In this document: positions 58,294 to 64,000 of the stretch, in pieces
Layout: every line of letters begins with the position of its first letter
How positions within the stretch are numbered: position 1 is the stretch's first letter
From: CAVQCJ01 sp963711005
GTDB lineage: Bacteria; Actinomycetota; Actinomycetes; Prado026
Direction: 5' to 3'
NCBI GenBank assembly: GCA_963711005.1
Contig: CAVQCJ010000003.1
Span: 1-64,000, forward strand
DNA: 64,000 nt
Notes under the pieces: model-generated
What the model was told of the DNA's origin: nothing
Databases searched by the model: none
What the model saw: the letters and a program-made list of their open reading frames with translations, nothing else
Position numbers and translations under genes: made by a program

Positions 58294-58929
58294 ATGTCAT
58301 CCACGCACGCCACCAAGCAGCAGCGGCGCCGCCGCGCGCTGCGGGCCGCGGCTCCGGTCGCCGGCCTCCTGGCTGCCGGCCTGCTGGTCTGGCAGGGCAG
58401 CTACTCCGCGTTCTCGGCCACCACCGCCAGTACCGGCGACGTCTGGACCTCCGGGACCATGACGCTCACCAACAACGGCGGCGGCGCGGTCTACGCGGCG
58501 TCCACGTCGGCCACGTTCAACGAGGCCAACCTCAAGCCCGGCAGCACCGCCACCAAGTGCATCACGGTCAAGAGCGTGGGCACGACGGCCGGCGCGCTGA
58601 AGTTCTACGAGAGCTCGCTTGTCGACTCGGCGCCGTCGCTGGGTGCGCAGATCCAGGTCACGATCGACGCGGCCCCGGTCGCGGCGGACGTGCTGGTCGG
58701 CTGCGGTGGCTTCCCGGTCGCGGGTCTGACCAACGTCGCCACCGGCGTCGCGCTCACCGCGCTGCCGGCCAGCTACGCGGCGGCGGTGCCTTCGGTCGCC
58801 GTCCCGGTCGGCACCCAGCTGGTCGCCTACCGGATCGCGTACACCTTCGCGACCACGGGTACCAACGCCGGTGACAACCTGCTCCAGGGCAAGACGGTCA
58901 CCGCCGGGTTCACGTGGGAGCTGCAGTAA
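58294..58929 (+). CDS. TasA/camelysin-like secreted protein (SipW-dependent type)
   Basis: 211 residues. Basic N-terminus (KQQRRRRALRAA), TM-like signal (VAGLLAAGLLVWQGSYSAFSA) and, just after, TTASTGDVWTSGTMTLTNNG, the form seen in CalY/TasA-type proteins cut by SipW-like peptidases. The remainder is beta-rich with KCITVKSVG and VGCGG cysteines. TasA/CalY proteins form extracellular fibres or surface layers. The ATG at 58294 has GAGGGG upstream. It lies directly before the SipW-type signal peptidase fusion, supporting the assignment. Confidence 0.8.
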   Translation: MSSTHATKQQRRRRALRAAAPVAGLLAAGLLVWQGSYSAFSATTASTGDVWTSGTMTLTNNGGGAVYAASTSATFNEANLKPGSTATKCITVKSVGTTAGALKFYESSLVDSAPSLGAQIQVTIDAAPVAADVLVGCGGFPVAGLTNVATGVALTALPASYAAAVPSVAVPVGTQLVAYRIAYTFATTGTNAGDNLLQGKTVTAGFTWELQ

Positions 58930-58968
58930 GACCTGCAGTCCTTCCAGTGAACTGCCTCTGACGAACTC

Positions 58969-59009
58969 GCCGGCCCCGGCCCCGCGCACCAGCCGGGGTC
59001 GGGGCCGGC
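58969..59009 (+). terminator. 16-bp GC hairpin after the TasA-like gene
   Basis: Stem left arm GCCGGCCCCGGCCCCG (58969-58984), right arm CGGGGTCGGGGCCGGC (58994-59009), one G-U pair, 9-nt loop. It probably ends or attenuates the transcript, giving more TasA-like mRNA than peptidase mRNA if readthrough occurs. Confidence 0.7.
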
Positions 59010-59061
59010 GGCCGTCAGACGCACACCCACCGGATCGGCACGAGCGAGGGAGGGAGACCCC

Positions 59062-60735
59062 GTGACCGCCGTCCCGACGACCGACGAGCACGCGGCCGAC
59101 GCCCCGCCGCCGCCCACCCGCAGGTATGCGCGCACGCGCCTTGCGGCCGGACTGGTCGGCCGCAGCTGGCTGTGGTTCATCATGGGCTGCCTGCTGGTCA
59201 CGCTGGTCCCGATGCTCTTCGGCTGGCGGCCGTACGTCATCGAGAGCGGCTCGATGGAGCCGAGGATCAACATCGGCGACGTCGTGCTGGCCGCGCCCGT
59301 CGCGGCCGCGGACCGCAAGGAGCTGCTCGGCCGGGTGACGGTGTTCGACTCGCCCGAGATCCCGGGCAAGGTCATCACGCACCGCGTGGTCCGCTTCGAC
59401 GGCCCGAAGATCGTGACCAAGGGCGACGCGAACCAGACGGTCGACAGCGCCAAGATCACGATGTCGTCGGTGCGCGGCCTGGGTCGCCTGCTCGTGCGCT
59501 GGGTCGGGCTGCCCGTGATCTGGCTCAAGACCGGACAGTGGCTGTGGCTGCTGCTGTTCCTCACCAGCCTGGGGCTGGCCGTCCTCGCCCTGATGCGGGA
59601 CCAGGAGGACGAGCAGACCGACCTGGACGGATCCGGCTCGGACGGCTCGGACGGTTCGGGGCACCCGCGCGACGGAGTCGGCGCGGGCGGTCCCGACGGC
59701 TCCGGTCCCGATGCCGGCCCCGACGCCGGCCCCGAGCCGGCTCGGCCCGTGCCGCCGGGCGCGACCACGCGTGCCCGCGGTCCGCACGGTCTGCGCGGTC
59801 TGCGCGGCGCCGGTCTGCGAGCCCTGCGCGCCGAGGGCCGCCGCCGTCCGGTGTGGCTGCTGCGCACGATCCTCGTGCTCGCCGGCACCCTCGTGCTCGC
59901 GGTGCCCACGTCGTTCGCCGCGTTCGCCGCGACGACCAAGGACACCGGCAACGTGTTCACCGTGCCGAACTACGTGTACCCGACCGAGGTCAACAACCTG
60001 GGCCCCTACCTGTACTGGCGCTTCGAGGAGACCGGCGTCGCCACGACGGCCGCCGACTCCTCCGGGAACGGCCGTACCGGCACGTACAACCCGAGCGGCA
60101 GCGCCGCGAACTTCACCCGCCTGGCCACCGGTGCGCTGGTGACCGACACCCCGGACAACGCGGTGGCGCTCGCCTCCGCGACCGCTTGCATCAACACCAC
60201 GAACGCCACCGCGATCGCCGCCCAGAACACGCTCACCGAGATCATCTGGTTCAAGGCGACCGCCGGCTACACGGCCGGCGGCAAGCTGATCGGGTTCGAG
60301 AACCCGCGGACCGGGGTCGGGGTCGCGGGCGCGGGCGGCACGTACGACCGACACATCTACATGGACGGCAACGGACGCATCTGGTACGGCGTCTACACCA
60401 CAGCGGCGCAGCTGATCAGCTCCGGCGCGGGCTTCAACGACGGCGCCTGGCACATGGCCACGGCCACGCTGGGTGCGGCAGGCATGCACCTGTACATCGA
60501 CGGGGTCCAGGTCGCCCAGAACCTCGCCGTCACCACCGGCGAGGCGACCACCGGGTTCTGGCGGGTGGGCTGCGGGAACCTCAGCGGGTGGGCGGCGGGC
60601 TGGACCGGGCCCAACCCGCCACCGGCCTCGACGACCGCGTCCAACTACGTCTTCCAGGGTGCGGTGGACGAAGCGACAGTCTTCACGAGCCAGCTCACGG
60701 CGGCCCAGATCGCGTTCATCTACTGGACGCACTGA
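59062..60735 (+). CDS. SipW-type signal peptidase I fused to a LamG-like domain
   Basis: 557 residues. Residues ~1-180: signal peptidase of the ER/SipW type, with TM (WLWFIMGCLLVTLVPMLFGW), Ser64 in VIESGSMEPRINIGDVV, His107 in GKVITHRVVRFDG in place of the Lys of ordinary SPase I, GDANQTVD, and a second TM (LWLLLFLTSLGLAVLAL). Residues ~181-260: acidic Gly/Asp/Pro linker, then Arg-rich stretch. Residues ~264-290: a new TM signal (LLRTILVLAGTLVLAVPTSF) followed by AAFAATTKDTGNVFT, the same pattern as the cleavage region of the upstream TasA-like protein. Residues ~305-557: a LamG/concanavalin-like domain (YLYWRFEETG, GNGRTGTYNPSG, LTEIIWFKAT, MHLYIDGVQVAQ). So the enzyme carries what looks like its own substrate. 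GTG start at 59062. Confidence 0.85.
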   Translation: MTAVPTTDEHAADAPPPPTRRYARTRLAAGLVGRSWLWFIMGCLLVTLVPMLFGWRPYVIESGSMEPRINIGDVVLAAPVAAADRKELLGRVTVFDSPEIPGKVITHRVVRFDGPKIVTKGDANQTVDSAKITMSSVRGLGRLLVRWVGLPVIWLKTGQWLWLLLFLTSLGLAVLALMRDQEDEQTDLDGSGSDGSDGSGHPRDGVGAGGPDGSGPDAGPDAGPEPARPVPPGATTRARGPHGLRGLRGAGLRALRAEGRRRPVWLLRTILVLAGTLVLAVPTSFAAFAATTKDTGNVFTVPNYVYPTEVNNLGPYLYWRFEETGVATTAADSSGNGRTGTYNPSGSAANFTRLATGALVTDTPDNAVALASATACINTTNATAIAAQNTLTEIIWFKATAGYTAGGKLIGFENPRTGVGVAGAGGTYDRHIYMDGNGRIWYGVYTTAAQLISSGAGFNDGAWHMATATLGAAGMHLYIDGVQVAQNLAVTTGEATTGFWRVGCGNLSGWAAGWTGPNPPPASTTASNYVFQGAVDEATVFTSQLTAAQIAFIYWTH

Positions 60736-60771
60736 CACCGAACGTACTGACCGCGAGGCGGTCGGCTGCGC

Positions 60772-61131
60772 TCAGGCGTCGAGGTGGGCCGCCGCGCGCT
60801 CGCCGATGTCCGGGACGGTCAGCTCGTCCGCGGCGGTGCGCGCCACGACGTAGACCGAGTCCTCGAGGAACCGGACGGCGTAGTAGCCGCCGCCGGGCCG
60901 GTACGAGCCGCCGTCGCCGGTCTTCAGCACGTGCCCGTCGATGTCCAGGCTCCCGGACACCACGAAGGTGACCGAGCCGTGGGTGTACCCGTGCTCGGGT
61001 ACGAGGTCGCCGGCCTTCCCGCGGATGATCGACAGCACCGCGCCGTTCGTGTGCAAGCGGGCCACCTCGGCGCCGAGCACGTTCTGGGTCCAGGTCATGG
61101 TGCTGGCCGGCAGGGGCTGGAAGCCGGGCAT
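60772..61131 (-). CDS. Cupin domain protein
   Basis: 119 residues. VLGAEVARLHTNGAVLSIIRG, VPEHGYTHGSVTFVVSGSLDIDGHVLKTGDGGSYRPGGGYYAV: a single cupin barrel with H-x-H-type ligands (EHGYTHG). Small-molecule binding or enzymatic role unknown. ATG at 61131. Convergent with the signal peptidase fusion. Confidence 0.85.
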   Translation of the reverse strand: MPGFQPLPASTMTWTQNVLGAEVARLHTNGAVLSIIRGKAGDLVPEHGYTHGSVTFVVSGSLDIDGHVLKTGDGGSYRPGGGYYAVRFLEDSVYVVARTAADELTVPDIGERAAAHLDA

Positions 61132-61245
61132 GGGGGCACTCCTCAGGGCGGGCGGACGCGGCGCCCCGAGCCTAGACGGCCGGACCCGGAAGACGGCTGG
61201 GTCCGGAGAGTCAGGTGACGGCTGCGGAGAAGCCTGGGGCGACCT

Positions 61246-61261
61246 TGTGACGCAGGTCACA
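61246..61261. promoter_or_regulatory. CRP-type site TGTGA-N6-TCACA upstream of NlpC/P60 copy 2
   Basis: TGTGACGCAGGTCACA: both half-sites are perfect to the CRP/GlxR consensus of actinobacteria. It lies ~130 nt upstream of the c-di-AMP riboswitch. In Streptomyces, rpfA is controlled by both CRP and a c-di-AMP riboswitch (from memory of the literature), the same combination. Confidence 0.78.
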
Positions 61262-61389
61262 CACGATCAACTTGGTCACGGATCGGTAACCGTGCCACCT
61301 TCTTGCTCAGAAACGCGCAAGTCGCAGCACCGCGCGACCGAGTAGCCGTACGACACTGAAAGACCACATCTCCATACGGCCCGACCGGA

Positions 61390-61600
61390 ACGCCGAGTCC
61401 TGCCCCCCGGTCCGGGCCCCCAAGTCCAGGGGTAGGAGCGGGGGACCCAACGTCCCACCGCGGACAGGTCGGCAACGGCCCGTGCTCGCAGTCCGAGCGC
61501 AGGCCGGCGCAGACCTTGGGGTGAAGCCGACGACCGTCGAAGGACGGGAGCCGGCCGGGAGCCTTCCAGCCCGAACCCGACAGCTGACCTCGCAGGCGTC
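61390..61600 (+). promoter_or_regulatory. c-di-AMP riboswitch (ydaO/yuaA type) of NlpC/P60 copy 2
   Basis: Conserved blocks in order: CGAGTCCTGCC (61394-61404), GGAGCGGGGGACCC (61436-61449), CTTGGGGTGAAGCC (61515-61528), and CCGAACCCGACAGCTGACCT plus CGCAGGCG (61571-61598). The last block is identical to copy 1 over 28 nt. The aptamer ends ~15 nt before the ATG, so ligand could control translation initiation or a nearby terminator. Confidence 0.93.
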
Positions 61601-61614
61601 AGGAAGGGTTCTGC

Positions 61615-62229
61615 ATGCCTGCACGTCTGCCCGAAGGGTTCCGGCGTCACGCAGCGCTCTGGCGTCACGCGGCCGCCGTGCTGCCGGCGTCGGCGCTCGT
61701 GGTCGGCCTGTCGCTGGCCGCGCTCCCCGCGAGCGCTGCGCCGGGCGCCGGCAACCCGAACGCGGGCGCCGGCTCGGCTGCGGTACCCACGACTGCCCAG
61801 CTGAACGCACCCCAGCTCACCGCCCGCCGGGTCACCTTCCCGGTGCAGAAGCGGGCGGCCGAGACCTCCGCCGCCGAGCGCGCCGCGCTCGTCCTCCGCA
61901 AGGCTGCCTCGCTGGCCGGTCGCCCCTACCACTACGGCGCCGTCGGCCCGCGCGCGTTCGACTGCTCCGGCTACACCCGCTACGTCTTCCGCACGGCCCT
62001 GGGGCGCTCGCTCCCGCACAGCTCCGCGGCTCAGTACCGGCTCTCCCACAAGATCGCGAAGTCCGCGATCCGCCCCGGTGACCTGGTCTTCTTCGTCTCG
62101 TACGGCCACGTCTACCACGTCGGTATCTATGCAGGTCATGGCCTGATCTGGCACGCGCCGCACACCGGCGACCATGTCCGACTGGCCACGATCTCCACCA
62201 GCAGCTGGGTCGCCGGCCGAGTCCTCTGA
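61615..62229 (+). CDS. Secreted NlpC/P60 peptidoglycan hydrolase (copy 2)
   Basis: 204 residues. Sec signal peptide (AAAVLPASALVVGLSLAALPASA, cut after ASA), a ~50-residue linker, then a C-terminal NlpC/P60 domain: Cys in AFDCSGYTRYVF, His in HVYHVGIYAGHGLIWHAPHTGD. The end SSSWVAGRVL-like tail matches copy 1 (31538-32404). The short linker and lack of an Ig-like domain distinguish it from copy 1. The ribosome site AGGAAGG is just downstream of the riboswitch. It is a likely target of FtsEX-type or direct control of separation of daughter cells. Confidence 0.93.
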   Translation: MPARLPEGFRRHAALWRHAAAVLPASALVVGLSLAALPASAAPGAGNPNAGAGSAAVPTTAQLNAPQLTARRVTFPVQKRAAETSAAERAALVLRKAASLAGRPYHYGAVGPRAFDCSGYTRYVFRTALGRSLPHSSAAQYRLSHKIAKSAIRPGDLVFFVSYGHVYHVGIYAGHGLIWHAPHTGDHVRLATISTSSWVAGRVL

Positions 62230-62270
62230 CCCGCCCCGGTTCGGACACGTCCGGTGCATCACCCAGCCCG

Positions 62271-62328
62271 CCACGGCGGTGCTCGGAGGCCCTCCCCCCC
62301 GCCTCCGGACACCGCCGTGGCCCCTTTT
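62271..62328 (+). terminator. Intrinsic terminator after NlpC/P60 copy 2
   Basis: Stem CCACGGCGGTG (62271-62281) / CACCGCCGTGG (62310-62320), with an inner stem GGAGGC/GCCTCC, followed by CCCCTTTTC. The TTTT run makes this the most classical terminator in the window. Confidence 0.8.
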
Positions 62329-62473
62329 CGGCCCCTGGGCCCTTACCCGGACCGCGGGCGGTGCACCGTCCGTGACCGCTCCTGTGCGGTTGATCACACC
62401 AGTCCGCGCGTCGGGTGCATCCCGGGGGGCGGAGGTGGCCGACGCGAGCCGGTTAGGGCACCCTGAGGCCACC

Positions 62474-62490
62474 TGATCCGGCCCGGATCA
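62474..62490. promoter_or_regulatory. 17-bp palindrome upstream of pckG
   Basis: TGATCCGGCCCGGATCA, a perfect palindrome (8+1+8), centred 40 nt before the pckG start. A likely operator for a dimeric regulator of gluconeogenesis; the factor is unknown. Confidence 0.6.
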
Positions 62491-62521
62491 CGGTCCGACT
62501 CCTGCAGAGGGATGACCCGCG

Positions 62522-64000
62522 ATGACGGTCCCAGGGCTCGACGCAGCGCCCACGACGAACACCAGGCTCCTGACCTGGGTGGCCGAGATCGCCGCCCTGA
62601 CCCAGCCCGACCGCGTCGAGTGGAGCGACGGCTCCCAGGAGGAGTGGGACCGGCTCACCCAGCTGCTGGTCGACGGGGGCACGTTCGTCCGGCTGAACCC
62701 CGACCTGCGGCCGAACTCGTTCCTGGCCAGGTCCAACCCGAGCGACGTCGCCCGGGTCGAGGACCGCACCTTCATCTGCTCCGAGCGCGAGCAGGACGCC
62801 GGGCCCACCAACAACTGGCGCGAGCCGTCGCTCATGCGGGCCGAGCTCCGGGAGCTGTTCGCCGGCTCCATGCGCGGCCGCACGATGTACGTCGTCCCGT
62901 TCTCAATGGGGCCGCTCGGCTCGCCGATCTCGCAGCTGGGGGTCGAGGTCACCGACTCCCCGTACGTCGTGGTGAACATGCGGATCATGACCCGGATGGG
63001 CACCGCCGCGCTGCGCCTGATCGAGGAGGCCGGCGACTTCGTCCCGGCCCTGCACTCGGTCGGCCACCCGCTCGTCGACGGAGCTGCGGACCTGTCGTGG
63101 CCGTGCAGCGACACCAAGTACATCGTGCACTTCCCGGAGACCCGGGAGATCTGGTCCTACGGCTCCGGCTACGGCGGCAACGCGCTGCTGGGCAAGAAGT
63201 GCTTCGCGCTGCGCATCGCCAGCGTGATGGCCCGCGACGAGGGCTGGCTGGCCGAGCACATGCTGATCCTCAAGCTCACGTCCCCGGAGGGCGACGTGCG
63301 GCACCTGGCGGCGGCCTTCCCGAGCGCCTGCGGCAAGACCAACCTCGCGATGCTCGAGCCGACGGTGCCCGGATGGAAGGTCGAGACCGTCGGCGACGAC
63401 ATCGCCTGGATGCGGTACGCAGCGGACGGCCGCCTGCACGCGATCAACCCCGAGGCGGGCTTCTTCGGCGTCGCCCCCGGCACCGGGCCGAAGACCAACG
63501 CCAACGCCGTGGCCACCCTGTACGCCAACTGCATCTTCACCAACGTCGCGCTCACCGACGACGGCGACATCTGGTGGGAGGGGCTCACCGACACCCCGCC
63601 CGCGCACCTGATCGACTGGAAGGGCCGGGACTGGACGCCGGAGTCGCTGGAGCCGTCCTCGCACCCGAACAGCCGGTTCACCGCACCGGCCGCCCAGTGC
63701 CCGTCGATCGCCGACAGCTGGGAGGACCCGGCCGGGGTGCCGATCGACGCGATCCTGTTCGGCGGCCGGCGCGCCACCAACGTCCCGCTGGTGAACGAGT
63801 CCTTCGACTGGCAGCACGGCGTCTTCATCGGGGCGACGGTGTCCTCCGAGCAGACCGCCGCGGCCGAGGGCACGGTCGGCGCGCTGCGCCGCGACCCGTT
63901 CGCCATGCTCCCGTTCTGCGGCTACAACATGGCCGACTACTGGGGTCACTGGCTCGACGTCGGCAGGGCCACGGTGCCGGACAAGCTGCCGAGGATCTTC
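62522..64000 (+). CDS. pckG: Phosphoenolpyruvate carboxykinase (GTP), 3' end off window
   Basis: 493 codons are visible of an expected ~610. It converts oxaloacetate and GTP to PEP, CO2 and GDP at the start of gluconeogenesis. GTP-form motifs: FPSACGKTNLAML (kinase-1a P-loop), VGDDIAWMRY (kinase-2 metal site), SQLGVEVTDSPYVVVNMRIM, YGSGYGGNALLGKKCFALRIAS, and PFCGYNMADYWGHWL near the visible end. The ATG at 62522 gives the usual N-terminus; an earlier ATG at 62512 is out of frame. The C-terminal lid region is not in the window. Confidence 0.96.
   Translation, partial: MTVPGLDAAPTTNTRLLTWVAEIAALTQPDRVEWSDGSQEEWDRLTQLLVDGGTFVRLNPDLRPNSFLARSNPSDVARVEDRTFICSEREQDAGPTNNWREPSLMRAELRELFAGSMRGRTMYVVPFSMGPLGSPISQLGVEVTDSPYVVVNMRIMTRMGTAALRLIEEAGDFVPALHSVGHPLVDGAADLSWPCSDTKYIVHFPETREIWSYGSGYGGNALLGKKCFALRIASVMARDEGWLAEHMLILKLTSPEGDVRHLAAAFPSACGKTNLAMLEPTVPGWKVETVGDDIAWMRYAADGRLHAINPEAGFFGVAPGTGPKTNANAVATLYANCIFTNVALTDDGDIWWEGLTDTPPAHLIDWKGRDWTPESLEPSSHPNSRFTAPAAQCPSIADSWEDPAGVPIDAILFGGRRATNVPLVNESFDWQHGVFIGATVSSEQTAAAEGTVGALRRDPFAMLPFCGYNMADYWGHWLDVGRATVPDKLPRIF

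Overview
The window is 64 kb of GC-rich chromosome with strongly G/C-biased third codon positions, many GTG/TTG starts, 1-8 nt gene overlaps and short intergenic gaps. Together with ftsE-ftsX-smpB-ssrA synteny, an LAxTG sorting signal, HelR with its rifamycin-associated element and GTP-type PEP carboxykinase, this points to a free-living member of the Actinomycetota. The genus cannot be fixed from the sequence. No integrase, transposase, CRISPR array, tRNA or rRNA was seen.

Layout. 1-10 kb is a conserved housekeeping block: an ECF sigma factor with a membrane-anchored partner (minus), then prfB, an LAHTG wall-anchored protein, ftsE-ftsX, an S41 protease, smpB, a DUF2207 membrane protein, a rhodanese (minus) and ssrA (tmRNA). 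SmpB and tmRNA, the two trans-translation partners, lie 2.3 kb apart. 10-20 kb holds accessory stress genes: a YtrA-type GntR/ABC operon with a probable leaderless promoter, helR under a RAE, a self-regulated SRPBCC-ArsR-SRPBCC operon behind a 42-bp palindrome, a YCII-MFS pair and a DUF2252 gene. 20-30 kb has a stand-alone LigD-type polymerase, a B12-type radical SAM protein, a MarR gene divergent from an MMPL gene carrying five apparent frameshifts, a second DUF2252 gene, a VIT-family transporter, a DHFR-like reductase and a DUF5698 protein.

30-45 kb holds an AraC regulator, a secreted NlpC/P60 hydrolase under a c-di-AMP riboswitch, a degraded acetyltransferase, pirin, a small operon (acidic peptide, CHAP-like lysin, LigD-type phosphoesterase, MFS pump), a TetR-controlled MFS pump, TauE/SafE, an MBL hydrolase with the SthA transhydrogenase, a Dyp peroxidase and a DinB protein. 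44.5-64 kb holds a three-domain fusion (kinase, M23, class III aminotransferase), DUF3105, a ROK kinase, an L,D-transpeptidase lipoprotein, CopD, an alpha/beta-hydrolase peptidase, a prpE-gntK operon, an M15-like lipoprotein, a TasA/camelysin-like protein followed by a SipW-type signal peptidase fused to a LamG-like domain, a second NlpC/P60 gene with a CRP-like site and c-di-AMP riboswitch, and pckG running off the right edge.

Themes: cell-wall remodelling (two riboswitch-controlled NlpC/P60 enzymes, FtsEX, Ldt, M15-like, CHAP-like, sortase substrate), antibiotic and efflux defence (HelR, three DHA2 pumps, ABC), split NHEJ-type DNA repair activities (PolDom and phosphoesterase), and carbon/redox metabolism (prpE, gntK, pckG, sthA). 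The most unusual items are the signal peptidase-LamG fusion beside its likely substrate, the trifunctional kinase-M23-aminotransferase, and the duplicated CRP-site plus c-di-AMP-riboswitch cassette on two NlpC/P60 genes.
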